The notes: a model not told the origin generated them from the sequence alone. 64,000 nucleotides of DNA from an uncultured Marinoscillum sp. (GCA_902523065.1 CABYXZ010000006.1:62001-126000), one strand, 5' to 3'. Counted from the stretch's first letter, positions 1 through 9,577 are shown. A program made the numbers and translations.

Positions 1-117
1 GTGTAAGAATGGCTCACTAGACCTCTCAGCAAATTCAACTCCACCGATACTTCTAAAATCATTTTTGGAGGAGCACGAAAATAAAATTAAAATGAAAAGT
101 AATAAATTAATTTTCAA
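1..117 (-). CDS. N-terminal fragment of a small lipoprotein (runs off window)
   Basis: The minus strand has an open frame of 39 codons from a TTG at 115-117 to the window edge. It encodes a short hydrophobic segment rich in Leu/Ile/Phe that ends in the lipobox-like LFSCSS, followed by a polar stretch. This is the pattern of a Bacteroidota lipoprotein exported by Sec and lipidated on Cys. No ATG is available in this frame, so TTG is the only plausible start. It would overlap the end of the DoxX-like gene by 11 bases, which suggests translational coupling. Too little is visible to name a function, and a chance open frame is possible, but the hydrophobic-then-Cys layout argues for a real gene. 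Confidence 0.45.
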   Translation of the reverse strand, partial: MKINLLLFILILFSCSSKNDFRSIGGVEFAERSSEPFLH

Positions 118-493
118 CGAATAAAGCAATTAAAACTGTTAATGTCAGGAATATTCCAGCAGGTAAGGATTTATACAATGGATCATTGACCTTAATATGC
201 ATCAGAATTGCAAAAAACATAAAAAATGCAATACCTAAAGCAGAGAATTGAATAATTTCAGGTATCCATATTCCAGCTATCAAGCCAATTGAAAAAGCAA
301 CTTTTAAACCTCCTACTGTATACATCATCCAATCAGGCAAACCATAAGCACTAAATTCTTCCTTCATTGTCTTTGAATCTCCTCCTCTCCACATAGTAGG
401 TTGTCTATGGTTAATTAACCAAACTTTGAGAACAGATAATGACACAATAAGTTGTGCAACTAAAATTAAACTTTGACTTTCAATTAAATTCAT
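107..493 (-). CDS. DoxX-like integral membrane protein
   Basis: A small membrane protein of about 128 residues with four hydrophobic helices and a short polar loop (SKTMKEEFSAYGLPDWMMY) after the first. This matches the DoxX-like/DUF4281-type small membrane proteins common in Bacteroidota. Function in the family is poorly defined; members are placed near quinone, redox or stress genes. I chose the ATG at 491-493 over the GTG at 515-517 because it puts a normal start close to the first helix. It is divergent from the BNR-repeat gene and probably co-transcribed with the truncated lipoprotein downstream, whose TTG start lies inside its last codons. Confidence 0.6.
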   Translation of the reverse strand: MNLIESQSLILVAQLIVSLSVLKVWLINHRQPTMWRGGDSKTMKEEFSAYGLPDWMMYTVGGLKVAFSIGLIAGIWIPEIIQFSALGIAFFMFFAILMHIKVNDPLYKSLPAGIFLTLTVLIALFVEN

Positions 494-616
494 AACTAAT
501 ACTTCTAAGGGATCCACAATAAAAAATGAATCTTTGTTTTAAATTTTTTAATAATTTATTCAAAATATATTAAATTAAAAAACTATACCAATTGTGAACA
601 ACTAAAAACCATTACA

Positions 617-3600
617 ATGAAAAGATTATTCATCATTACCTTCATATTTTTAATAGTATTTAACTCAGAATCTCAAAGAAAAAGAAATTTAAGCAACAAC
701 ACATCTGTTAATAAAAGTGACATTTCAATTTCTGCCCTCAGATTAAGAAATGTAGGGCCTGCATTCTTATCAGGAAGGATAGCTGACATAGCAATACATC
801 CTAACAATGATAATGTATGGTATGTTGCAACTGGATCGAGTGGAGTCTGGAAAACTGAAAACTCAGGGACAACTTACACTCCAATATTTGATAATGAAAC
901 AACTTACTCAACAGGTTGTGTTACAATAGACCCAAGTGACCCATCAATAATCTGGCTTGGTACAGGTGAAAATGTTGGTGGTAGGCACGTTGCTTTCGGC
1001 GATGGTGTTTTTAAAAGCGAAAACGGAGGAAAATCTTGGAAAAATATGGGTCTTAGAAAGTCAGAACATATATCAGAAATAATCGTCCACCCAAATAATT
1101 CAAATATCATCTGGGCAGCATCTCAAGGACCTCTTTGGAGTCCAGGTGGTGAGAGAGGATTATATAAATCTATAGATGGTGGAGAAAACTGGAAAAAAGT
1201 CCTTGGTGGAGGAAAATGGACAGGGGTCACAGATATTCACATGGATCCTAGGAATCCAGATAGAATATATGCTGCAACATGGCAAAGACATAGAACAGTA
1301 GCAGCCTTGATGGGGGGAGGACCTGAATCTGGTCTTCATAGGTCTGAAGATGGAGGAGAGACTTGGACAGAACTGAAGTCTGGGTTACCTAATTATGCTG
1401 GAAAGATTGGATTTACATTATCTCCACAAAAACCTGATGTTTTATATGCATCAATTGAACTAGAAAAAAGGAATGGTGCTGTATATAAATCTGAAGATAG
1501 GGGCTCTTCATGGAAAAAAATGAGTGATCTTTCTTTGGGTTACGGTACTGGACCACATTACTATCAAGAGCTATTCGCATCACCACATAAATTTGATAGA
1601 CTTTATTTGATGAACGTAAGAATACTAACTTCAGAGGATGGTGGAAAGACATTTGTTGAACTTACTGAAAGATCAAAGCATTCTGATAATCACGCAATAG
1701 CTTTCAGAGAGGATGATCCAAACTATTTACTTGTTGGTACTGACGCTGGAATTTATGAATCATTTGACCTAGCTAAAACATGGAAGTATCACAAAAATCT
1801 TCCAATAACTCAATTTTATAAAGTTGCAGTAAATAATGCGTATCCATTTTATCACATTTTTGGTGGCACACAAGATAATGGATCTGCAGGGGGACCATCA
1901 AGGACGGACGAGAGGCAAGGTATTAGAAACGCACACTGGTATAAAATTTTAGGTGCTGATGGACACCAAACTGCTACAGATCCTGAGTATAACGATATTG
2001 TTTATGGTGAATTCCAGGAAGGAGTTCTTCATAGAGTAGATCTAAAAACTGGTGAGGCAGTACTCATTCAACCTCAACCAAGAGAAGGAGAAAAACACGA
2101 AAGGTGGAATTGGGATTCTCCAATTTTAGTCAGTCCTCACAAACCATCTAGACTTTATTTTGCTTCTCAAAGATTATGGAAATCAGAAAACAGGGGTGAT
2201 AGCTGGGAACCAGTTTCAGGTGATTTAACTCGAAACGAGGAAAGACTAGATTTACCTATAATGGGAAGAAGACATGGATTTGATAATTCATGGGATTTTG
2301 GAGCTATGTCAAATTATAACACCATAACTTCTGTATCCGAATCACCAGTTAGAGAAGGTTTAATATACGTCGGAACTGACGATGGCATCATTCAAGTTAC
2401 TACAAATGGAGGTGATTCTTGGAGGAAAATTCCAGTAACAAAGCTAGGTTTACCTGAAAGAACATTCATTAACGACATTAAGGCTGATAACTTTGATGCA
2501 AATACTGTTTATGTATCACTTGATAATCATAAAGAAGGTGATTTCAATCCATATTTATATAAGAGCACTGATCTTGGTGAGACGTGGATATCAATAAGTT
2601 CAAATTTACCTAAGAGAAATTTAATCTGGAGGCTTGTTCAAGATCATTTGGCAAAAGATTTGATGTTTTGTGCTACCGAAACAGCAATTTATGTTACGCT
2701 AAATGGAGGAAAAAAATGGCAAAAAGTTCCAGGAGCACCAACAATATCTTTTCGTGACATAACCATACAAAAAAGAGAAAATGATCTTGTTGCTGCATCA
2801 TTTGGTAGAGGATTCTTTGTTCTTGATGATTACTCATCTCTAAGGGAAATGACTGAAGAAAAATTATCAAAAGAAGGTAGTTTATTTAATACAAGAGATG
2901 CACTTTGGTACATACCAAGGAGTACAGTTGGTAATACAGGTGGCGACTATTATTTTGCTGAAAATCCAGATTTTGGAGCAGTTTTCACCTATCATTTGTC
3001 AAATTCTTATCCTACTCTGAAATCAAAAAGGAAAGAATTAGAGAAGGAGATGATTAATAAAGGGCAGCAAATTCCCCCAATAAACTGGAGTTTGTTAGAA
3101 AAAGAAAGTAGAGAAGAAAAAACAAAAGTCTATATTTTAATTAAAGATTCAGATGGAGAAGAAGTTAACAGAGTAAATGCATCTGCTAATAAAGGACTTA
3201 ACAGAGTTGCTTGGAACCTGAGATATGGTTCAAACCCAGTAATCAACTCTGACAGGATGCAGTACAGATCTTCAGGTTCAAGTAGATACACCAGATCTGG
3301 TCATATGGTATCTCCTGGAAATTACACTGCTTCATTAGTTAAAGAGACAGAGGGTCAAATGTATGTATTGGATGATCCGATAAATTTTAATGTTGTTGAT
3401 TTAGGAAGAAGCACTCTACAAGGCACTTCATATGACGATTACAGTGCGCATGCGTATAATGTTGATCAAGTTTATGATAGACAAACAATATTCAGTAATA
3501 AATTAACCAAGACTATGAATATGGTTAAAGCGATGAGATTATCTCTCCACACATCAAAACAATTGAATAATGAGTTGGGTAACAACCTATTTCAGACAGA

Positions 3601-3883
3601 GGAGGAATTGAATCAATTAACTGTTGAGCTATATGGTAATTCAGCCAAATCTGAAATTGGTGAAAATAATAATCCAACACTTAGTCGATTTATTGGAAAT
3701 GCTGCTGAAGGCTTGGATACTACATACGGACCAACTGGACAACATAAACAGAGTCTTGAGATAGCTAATAGCATGCTTGATAAATTAGAAGTTAAGTTAA
3801 ATGTAATCGAAGGAAAGCTTCCAAGTATGAGACTTGAATTAAATAATATGAATGCTCCTGAGATAATTAATGGAGCAAATTAA
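617..3883 (+). CDS. Secreted BNR-repeat (VPS10/sortilin-like beta-propeller) protein
   Basis: A 1088-residue exported protein with an N-terminal signal peptide (MKRLFIITFIFLIVFNSES). The first two thirds carry many Asp-box/BNR repeats of the form S-x-D-x-G-x-x-W: SENGGKSW, SIDGGENW, SEDGGETW, SEDRGSSW, SENRGDSW, STDLGETW, TNGGDSW. These are the hallmarks of seven- or ten-bladed beta-propellers in sialidase, xyloglucanase and sortilin-like proteins. The last 350 residues lack repeats and include a helical stretch. Bacteroidota carry many such proteins annotated as BNR or 'photosystem II assembly factor-like'; the substrate is usually unknown. No T9SS C-terminal signal is evident. Its stop codon overlaps that of the convergent GH109-like gene. 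The glycan-active neighbours hint at, but do not prove, a glycan role. Confidence 0.85.
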   Translation: MKRLFIITFIFLIVFNSESQRKRNLSNNTSVNKSDISISALRLRNVGPAFLSGRIADIAIHPNNDNVWYVATGSSGVWKTENSGTTYTPIFDNETTYSTGCVTIDPSDPSIIWLGTGENVGGRHVAFGDGVFKSENGGKSWKNMGLRKSEHISEIIVHPNNSNIIWAASQGPLWSPGGERGLYKSIDGGENWKKVLGGGKWTGVTDIHMDPRNPDRIYAATWQRHRTVAALMGGGPESGLHRSEDGGETWTELKSGLPNYAGKIGFTLSPQKPDVLYASIELEKRNGAVYKSEDRGSSWKKMSDLSLGYGTGPHYYQELFASPHKFDRLYLMNVRILTSEDGGKTFVELTERSKHSDNHAIAFREDDPNYLLVGTDAGIYESFDLAKTWKYHKNLPITQFYKVAVNNAYPFYHIFGGTQDNGSAGGPSRTDERQGIRNAHWYKILGADGHQTATDPEYNDIVYGEFQEGVLHRVDLKTGEAVLIQPQPREGEKHERWNWDSPILVSPHKPSRLYFASQRLWKSENRGDSWEPVSGDLTRNEERLDLPIMGRRHGFDNSWDFGAMSNYNTITSVSESPVREGLIYVGTDDGIIQVTTNGGDSWRKIPVTKLGLPERTFINDIKADNFDANTVYVSLDNHKEGDFNPYLYKSTDLGETWISISSNLPKRNLIWRLVQDHLAKDLMFCATETAIYVTLNGGKKWQKVPGAPTISFRDITIQKRENDLVAASFGRGFFVLDDYSSLREMTEEKLSKEGSLFNTRDALWYIPRSTVGNTGGDYYFAENPDFGAVFTYHLSNSYPTLKSKRKELEKEMINKGQQIPPINWSLLEKESREEKTKVYILIKDSDGEEVNRVNASANKGLNRVAWNLRYGSNPVINSDRMQYRSSGSSRYTRSGHMVSPGNYTASLVKETEGQMYVLDDPINFNVVDLGRSTLQGTSYDDYSAHAYNVDQVYDRQTIFSNKLTKTMNMVKAMRLSLHTSKQLNNELGNNLFQTEEELNQLTVELYGNSAKSEIGENNNPTLSRFIGNAAEGLDTTYGPTGQHKQSLEIANSMLDKLEVKLNVIEGKLPSMRLELNNMNAPEIINGAN

Positions 3884-5271
3884 GAGATAACTTTTAAACC
3901 AAGTGTATCTACCCAGTTTCCTCTTGTAAAATCAGGAAATATCTGCGGTGCCCCATCACTGACTATGGAGTCTGCACTTAATGGAGTAACTGCACTCCAG
4001 AAGCATCCTTCGTATACGTTTTGATCTAGAGGTGTTCCCTGCAAGAGACACTCAACAATTCGAAACCTCATAATAAAGTCCATTCCTCCGTGTCCACCCA
4101 TTCTCCTTGCTTCTTCACCTATCCTTTTATAAAGAGGATGGTCATATTTTTCGTATAACTTTTCTAGGTCATCTCCTTGAGCCCAAGAGTGATGATTTTT
4201 AGTTATACCCTCAACACCTCCATCCAAAGCAACCCTTGTTGGAAATCCAGCTAAAATACCTTTTGTACCTTGAATAAGATTGTGTCTTGAATAAGGTCTT
4301 GGGCTTGTCTCATCCCACTGCACCATTATTGTTTTTCCGTATGTGGTCTTGATGATAGATGTATTTAAATCTCCATTATTGTAATCGAGTTTGTTCCACT
4401 TGTGGTCTGATGAATATTTTTTTTCAGCGTACAATTTTCTCCCCATAGCAGGAGTTGAGTAGGACACAAGGGATTTAAAATTGTCATCGCCCCTACTTAA
4501 ATTCATATACTGTGCTACTGGACCTAGCCCATGAGTTGGGTAAAGATTGCCTCTACTTTTTGCATAATGATGAGTTCTCCACGAACCTGTCCCCCTTTCC
4601 TGTTCATCCATCTGAAATCTTAGTTCATGTATGTAAGCTGCTTCTGCATGAAGAAAATCACCAATATATCCTTTTCTACACATATTTAAAAACATAAGCT
4701 CATCACGTCCATAATTAACATTCTCCATCATCATACAATGCTTTCTGGTCTTTTCTGAAGTATCTATAATGTCCCAAAGGTCCTTTAAATTAGTGGCCAT
4801 AGGAACCTCTACAAATGCGTGTGATCCTAATTCCATAGACTTAATTACCATAGGTGCATGGTTATCCCAATTAGTTGAAATAAATACTGCGTCAGGTTTT
4901 GTCTCTTTGATCATTTTAATCCAATCATCTTCACCACCATAATATAATTTTATATTCCTGTGTCTTTGATTATCAGCATCTTCGCACAGTTTTTTTGATC
5001 TTTGTGCTAAATCTTTATACAAATCACATATTGCTATCACCTCAGTTCCTTCTATTGATGCAAATTGTTTTGCGTGTCCAGTTCCTCTAGCTCCAACACC
5101 AATAAATGCAACCTTAACTTTAGAAAGTTTTGGTGCAGCAAAACCTCCCATATACTGAGATGTTTTATTTCTTAACTTAGGTTTTGAGGATGATAAAGAA
5201 GAGGCAGTTGCTATTGCTGCTCCTGATAAGGATGTTTTTTTTATAAAATTTCTTCTATTTATTTTATTCAT
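3880..5271 (-). CDS. Gfo/Idh/MocA-type oxidoreductase, GH109-like (alpha-N-acetylgalactosaminidase family)
   Basis: A 463-residue protein starting with a Tat signal (RRNFIKK at residues 6-12, then an Ala/Ser-rich segment), so it is likely exported folded with its cofactor. Residues 58-63 (GVGARG) form the Rossmann dinucleotide motif. Downstream stretches such as NWDNHAPM, HAFVEVPMA, MMMENVNYGRDE, AAYIHELR and YPTHGLGPVAQY are characteristic of glycoside hydrolase family 109, which removes terminal GalNAc by an NAD+-dependent oxidation-elimination mechanism. The length fits that family. It begins inside the last codons of the sulfatase gene (8-base overlap), so the two are probably translated together and act on the same glycan. 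Relatives in the broader Gfo/Idh family have other sugar substrates, so GalNAc specificity is inferred. Confidence 0.85.
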   Translation of the reverse strand: MNKINRRNFIKKTSLSGAAIATASSLSSSKPKLRNKTSQYMGGFAAPKLSKVKVAFIGVGARGTGHAKQFASIEGTEVIAICDLYKDLAQRSKKLCEDADNQRHRNIKLYYGGEDDWIKMIKETKPDAVFISTNWDNHAPMVIKSMELGSHAFVEVPMATNLKDLWDIIDTSEKTRKHCMMMENVNYGRDELMFLNMCRKGYIGDFLHAEAAYIHELRFQMDEQERGTGSWRTHHYAKSRGNLYPTHGLGPVAQYMNLSRGDDNFKSLVSYSTPAMGRKLYAEKKYSSDHKWNKLDYNNGDLNTSIIKTTYGKTIMVQWDETSPRPYSRHNLIQGTKGILAGFPTRVALDGGVEGITKNHHSWAQGDDLEKLYEKYDHPLYKRIGEEARRMGGHGGMDFIMRFRIVECLLQGTPLDQNVYEGCFWSAVTPLSADSIVSDGAPQIFPDFTRGNWVDTLGLKVIS

Positions 5272-6805
5272 TTTTCAAAGATTTTATTTCATCAATATAA
5301 CCCATTTCAAATCTTTCAATATCAGATCTTACATGTTCTTTTTTAATAATATTTTCAAAATCTCTTACTATATCAGGATATTCCGATGATATATCATTTT
5401 GTTCTTTTAGATCAATAGAAAGATTGTATAATTCTATTTGCTTATTTCCTTTCTTAATATCTTTTAAAATTGCTTTATAATCACCCATCCTAGCTGCAAA
5501 CTGTCCACCATAAGATGGAAATTCCCAATAGATATAATCTCTTTCTAAAGAACTATTTTTATCTGTAAAAATATTATATAAACTAATCCCATCAGTGGGG
5601 TAAGTATTACTATCATTTATACCAGATAATTCAGTAATTGTGGGAAATATATCATATGAAATTGATATGTCATCTATTACCCTTTTACTTTTGATTTTAT
5701 TTGGCCACGAAACAATAAATGGTACTCTCACCCCACCCTCATAAGTATATCCTTTCATTCTCTTAGGATCATTTTGAAAAACACCAGTACTATTAAAATA
5801 TTTAAAGTCAACTCCCCCAGCGTATGTCGGACCGTTATCACTTGTTAACATAATAATAGTATTCTCATAAATACCATTGTCCTTGAGTTGTTGTACTATC
5901 TCACCTACTTGAATATCAATATATTCTATCATAGCAGCATAGGTTGCTCTTGGATATCTTGTTGGAAAATAACCAACATTTCCAAGATAAGGTTCTTCAT
6001 TACCAATTATTTTTCTGTACTTCTCAATAAGGTATTCAGGAGCTTGTAGTGGTGCGTGAGGTATCGGACTTGCATAATAAAGAAAGAAAGGGTTATCCTT
6101 ATTTTTTTCTATAAAGTCTTGAGCCTTAATATGCATTTTATCAGGAGCATAGTCTTTCTGGTTAAAAATTTTATAGTTATCCTCATTATATGGATCTTGG
6201 CCTGATTGCAATTTGAGTTTTGGTGATATTACCTCATTATCTAAAATATCTCTGTTATTATTTTCCCACAAATGTGGTGGATATAGATTATGTGCCATCC
6301 TCTGACAATTATACCCGTAGAAATAATCAAAACCCATCTCAGTTGGAATAGATGAAGAGTTTGGAGGTCCTAAACCCCACTTTCCTACCATTCCGTTGGA
6401 ATATCCTTTTGTCTTCAGAAGCTTTGGAAATATTAAGGTTTCTTTACCTATTGGGTACTGACCCTCTAGGTTTGGATCATCAGACATTTTTTTATAATCC
6501 CATACATCTCCCCTGCTTCCGTATTCATGATTTCCTCTAATTTTGGTATGTCCACCATGAAGCCCAGTCAGTAAAATACTTCTTGATGGAGCACAAACAG
6601 GGGAGCCTGAGTAAAAGTTTGTAAACATTAAGCCATTCTTGGCAAGTTCATCAATATTTTTTGTTTCAATTATTTTCTGTCCATAAGCACCTAATTCGCC
6701 ATAACCCAAATCATCATACATAAATAAAATAATATTAGGCTTATCATTATTTTGACTTGATGAACAAGAGGAAAGAAGTAGAAGAAATACCAGAAGCCTT
6801 GACAT
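5264..6805 (-). CDS. Lipoprotein sulfatase (arylsulfatase family, type I)
   Basis: A 513-residue sulfatase with a lipoprotein signal (LLLLSSC, lipidated Cys14). The type I sulfatase signature is clear: C71-A-P-S-R75, in which Cys is converted to formylglycine, followed by a GLHGGHTKIRGN-like stretch. Metal-binding residues are expected at D31-D32 near the N-terminus and in TSDNGPTY later. The reaction is hydrolysis of sulfate esters, probably from sulfated polysaccharide or glycoprotein glycans in the periplasm or at the cell surface. The formylglycine-generating enzyme it needs is not in this window. It lies 21 bases after pntB and overlaps the downstream GH109-like gene, which suggests joint desulfation and GalNAc release. 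Precise substrate cannot be read from sequence. Confidence 0.9.
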   Translation of the reverse strand: MSRLLVFLLLLSSCSSSQNNDKPNIILFMYDDLGYGELGAYGQKIIETKNIDELAKNGLMFTNFYSGSPVCAPSRSILLTGLHGGHTKIRGNHEYGSRGDVWDYKKMSDDPNLEGQYPIGKETLIFPKLLKTKGYSNGMVGKWGLGPPNSSSIPTEMGFDYFYGYNCQRMAHNLYPPHLWENNNRDILDNEVISPKLKLQSGQDPYNEDNYKIFNQKDYAPDKMHIKAQDFIEKNKDNPFFLYYASPIPHAPLQAPEYLIEKYRKIIGNEEPYLGNVGYFPTRYPRATYAAMIEYIDIQVGEIVQQLKDNGIYENTIIMLTSDNGPTYAGGVDFKYFNSTGVFQNDPKRMKGYTYEGGVRVPFIVSWPNKIKSKRVIDDISISYDIFPTITELSGINDSNTYPTDGISLYNIFTDKNSSLERDYIYWEFPSYGGQFAARMGDYKAILKDIKKGNKQIELYNLSIDLKEQNDISSEYPDIVRDFENIIKKEHVRSDIERFEMGYIDEIKSLKNE

Positions 6806-6826
6806 ATTTCCAATTTATAAAATATT

Positions 6827-8206
6827 CTATAAATTCTTGAGCTCGGTAGATAATCTTTGTAAACTATCTTTAGCATCTCCGAAATACATCTTATTGTTTT
6901 CCCTAAAAAATAAAGGATTTTGTACTCCAGCATATCCAGCTGACATACTTCTTTTCAAAACAACCGTTGAATTGGACTCCCATACTTTGAGAATTGGCAT
7001 CCCGTAGAGAGGACTTGCAGTATCATCAATAGCATCAGGATTAACAACATCATTCGCACCAATGATAACAGCAACGTCAGTAGATTTAAAATCGCTGTTT
7101 GCCTCATCTAATTCTATAAGTTTTGAATAATCAACATCAGCCTCAGCAAGTAAAACATTCATATGACCTGGCATTCTTCCGGCGACTGGATGAATGGCAT
7201 ACTTAACTTCAACATCGTTAGATTCAAGAACCTCTTGTATCTCTTTACATAGTTTCTGAGCTTGAGCTACAGCTAGTCCATAACCAGGGACGATAATGAC
7301 CTTTTGAGAATAAAATAATTGAACTGCAAAGTCAGAGTCCGTTATTTCTTTAATATCACCCTGCTCACTTGACTTAGATGATGATCCAGAGGATGAAAAT
7401 CCGCCAACCAATACGTTTAGTAATGACCTGTTCATTGCCTGACACATCAATACTGTGAGTATCGTTCCTGCAGCTCCTACCAGGATTCCACCCAAAAGCA
7501 TTACTTTATTATCAAAAATAACTCCAGTTAGGGCAGCTGTTATACCTGTAAAGGAATTTAATAATGATATTACTACTGGCATATCTGCACCCCCAATAGG
7601 AGCCACAAAGAATACACCATATAGAAGGGAAATTGCTATTAGAATATACAAGTAGTTTGAATCTGCTGAATTATCTATAAATAGAAATGACAAAACAATA
7701 ATTGAGACAAGTAAGATTAAATTTATAATGTGCTGAAATGGAAGCGTGAGTTTCTCAGACCACTTGTAACCATCTAATTTTGCAAATGCTAGCAAACTTC
7801 CAGTAAAAGCCACTGAACCTATAAATAAACTAACCAGTAAAACTACAATTACAAATTGAGGGTATAATTCTGTATAACTTAACCATTTGTTTATCTCTGT
7901 AAAGGATAAAAGAACAGCACTTAATCCACCAAGACCGTTAAATATTGATACCATCTGTGGCATTGATGTCATCTCTATTTTCTTGGCAATTATATATCCA
8001 ATCGAAGCGGAAAATATTATTGGAATAATTATCCAAGAATAATTATCATAAGAATTTTCAATAGGCATGATTGTTGCTGAGATTATTGCTATAAGCATAC
8101 CGACTGATGCATATTTATTTCCTTTGCTAGCCGATGCTGGATCACTCTGAAGTCTTAATCCCCAAACAAGTAGAAAAGCTGATATAAGAAATAATACTTT
8201 ATCCAT
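6827..8206 (-). CDS. pntB: NAD(P) transhydrogenase subunit beta (PntB)
   Basis: 459 residues. Roughly the first 270 are membrane helices (domain II). The remainder is the NADP(H)-binding domain III with GYGLAVAQAQ (308-317), HPVAGRMPGHMN (339-350), IGANDVVNPDA (382-392) and KRSMSAGYAGVQNP (418-431), all canonical. Together with PntAA and PntAB it couples proton entry to hydride transfer from NADH to NADP+, giving NADPH. One oddity: the position matching E. coli beta-His91 in the proton path is Asn90 (SIFNGLGG). The gene overlaps pntAB by 8 bases and is the third gene of a tight pntAA-pntAB-pntB set. Its placement behind proteorhodopsin and blh links the proton gradient to NADPH supply. Confidence 0.97.
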   Translation of the reverse strand: MDKVLFLISAFLLVWGLRLQSDPASASKGNKYASVGMLIAIISATIMPIENSYDNYSWIIIPIIFSASIGYIIAKKIEMTSMPQMVSIFNGLGGLSAVLLSFTEINKWLSYTELYPQFVIVVLLVSLFIGSVAFTGSLLAFAKLDGYKWSEKLTLPFQHIINLILLVSIIVLSFLFIDNSADSNYLYILIAISLLYGVFFVAPIGGADMPVVISLLNSFTGITAALTGVIFDNKVMLLGGILVGAAGTILTVLMCQAMNRSLLNVLVGGFSSSGSSSKSSEQGDIKEITDSDFAVQLFYSQKVIIVPGYGLAVAQAQKLCKEIQEVLESNDVEVKYAIHPVAGRMPGHMNVLLAEADVDYSKLIELDEANSDFKSTDVAVIIGANDVVNPDAIDDTASPLYGMPILKVWESNSTVVLKRSMSAGYAGVQNPLFFRENNKMYFGDAKDSLQRLSTELKNL

Positions 8207-8516
8207 TCTTCTTCTTTTTATTAAACATTTCTAACATTCTGTTTGTTACAAAAAAACCTCCAAATACATTAATAGATCCAATAAATAGTGCAATTGAAGC
8301 TAGGATTAGAGTGAAATAATTTTCCGGATCGGTACTTCGAATTAATATTATTGCACCAAGTATTACTATCCCACTAATCGCATTTGCTCCTGACATGAGT
8401 GGTGTGTGGAGTACCGATGGCACTTTTGATATTACCTCAAACCCAAGCAATACTGTAAAAAGAAGAAGATATATTAATACTTCATTCTGAATTAAAAAGT
8501 TAAATATTTCACTCAT
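8199..8516 (-). CDS. pntAB: NAD(P) transhydrogenase subunit alpha-2, membrane part (PntAB)
   Basis: A 105-residue protein of about three to four membrane helices, the size expected when the alpha subunit is split as in Rhodospirillum and Thermus. The diagnostic stretch VPSVLHTPLMSGAN (residues 32-45) matches the conserved LHTPLMS segment of transhydrogenase domain II. The residue after ANAI is Ser48, whereas many split enzymes with Asn in PntB carry His there. It forms the proton channel with PntB in the inner membrane. It starts 3 bases after the pntAA stop and overlaps pntB by 8 bases, so the three subunits are surely one transcript. Confidence 0.96.
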   Translation of the reverse strand: MSEIFNFLIQNEVLIYLLLFTVLLGFEVISKVPSVLHTPLMSGANAISGIVILGAIILIRSTDPENYFTLILASIALFIGSINVFGGFFVTNRMLEMFNKKKKNG

Positions 8517-8519
8517 AGC

Positions 8520-9563
8520 CTAAATTTTACAGTTTTTTAAGATATCATCCTCGTCACCAATTAACTTACCATCCTTAAAAATATGACTTATGAAGTTAAA
8601 GACATTATTAGAAAATAAATTACTTGCATCATGAGCTAATTCTGATGCTAAATATGAATTACCAACAATGCTAACACCATTATGAATCACTATTTTATTA
8701 TCCTTGGTGAGCTCACAATTTCCTCCAGTTGAAGATGCTAAATCAATTATAACAGATCCTGGTCTCATTTCATCAACGACTGCTTTTGATATAAGAACTG
8801 GAGATTTTGAACCAAGAACCTGAGCTGTGGTAACTACAACATCAGCCTGTTTTAATCTTTTAGAAACCTCTTCCTTCTGCTTAGAAAGATATTCTTTTGT
8901 CTGCTTAACAGCATATCCACCTGCATCTTTGTCTTCAACAGCACCTTCAACCTCAATAAATTTTGCTCCTAAACTCAAAACCTCTTCTTTCGCTGCCTCT
9001 CTAGGGTCTGATGCCTCTACAACTGCTCCTAGTCTTTTAGCAGTTGCGATTGCCTGAAGACCTGCTACGCCTGCACCAAGAACAACAACCTTTACGGGTT
9101 TAATGCTCCCAGCAGCGGTAATCATCATAGGAAACATTTTGGGCAGCAATTCAGCAGCTTTTATTATTGATTTATAACCAGAAAGACCTGACATTGAGGA
9201 TAGAATATCCATACTCTGAGCTATAGTAGTCCTTGGAATTTTTGATAGATCAAATAAAATTGTCTTGCCATTTATTTTTTTCTCAATATTAGTGTGACCA
9301 CTGAAATTTGTTATTACGATTTTATTATTAAGTTTATTAAGGTCACCAATTGCTGAACTGTCTACACAAACAATAACATCAGACTCTTTTATAAGGTTAT
9401 TTTTTGTAAGCTTTGTACATTCATATGCTTTATCAGGATATCCAGCCAAAGAGCCTGCCCCACTTTCTAAACATATTTTATATCCAAGCTTGTCGTACTT
9501 ACTCAGTATGATAGGAGTAAGAGAAACTCTTGACTCATTATCTTTCAGAAAACCAATTTTCAT
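8520..9563 (-). CDS. pntAA: NAD(P) transhydrogenase subunit alpha-1, NAD(H)-binding (PntAA)
   Basis: A soluble 347-residue subunit of the alanine dehydrogenase/PNT family. It has the N-terminal PNT domain (ESRVSLTP near residue 10), the catalytic region with R111, Q116, D119 and S122 in RTTIAQSMDILSS, and the Rossmann motif GAGVAG (163-168) ending in Asp186 for NAD ribose binding. It is somewhat shorter than typical homologues (around 370-390), with a compact region near residues 60-100, but the catalytic parts are complete. It binds NADH and passes hydride to NADP+ on PntB. It is 14 bases downstream of the YwaF-like gene and 3 bases upstream of pntAB. Confidence 0.96.
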   Translation of the reverse strand: MKIGFLKDNESRVSLTPIILSKYDKLGYKICLESGAGSLAGYPDKAYECTKLTKNNLIKESDVIVCVDSSAIGDLNKLNNKIVITNFSGHTNIEKKINGKTILFDLSKIPRTTIAQSMDILSSMSGLSGYKSIIKAAELLPKMFPMMITAAGSIKPVKVVVLGAGVAGLQAIATAKRLGAVVEASDPREAAKEEVLSLGAKFIEVEGAVEDKDAGGYAVKQTKEYLSKQKEEVSKRLKQADVVVTTAQVLGSKSPVLISKAVVDEMRPGSVIIDLASSTGGNCELTKDNKIVIHNGVSIVGNSYLASELAHDASNLFSNNVFNFISHIFKDGKLIGDEDDILKNCKI

Positions 9564-9577
9564 TGTATTTAGAACGT

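Noticed and set aside
6691-6933. Small minus-strand frame across the sulfatase-pntB junction as a separate gene
   Set aside because: It overlaps both well-supported genes in another frame and shows no motif or signal.
8520-9563. Short pntAA considered as truncated or frameshifted
   Set aside because: The catalytic R111, Q116, D119, S122 and the Rossmann motif are all present and the frame runs cleanly to 3 bases before pntAB; it is a compact but complete subunit.
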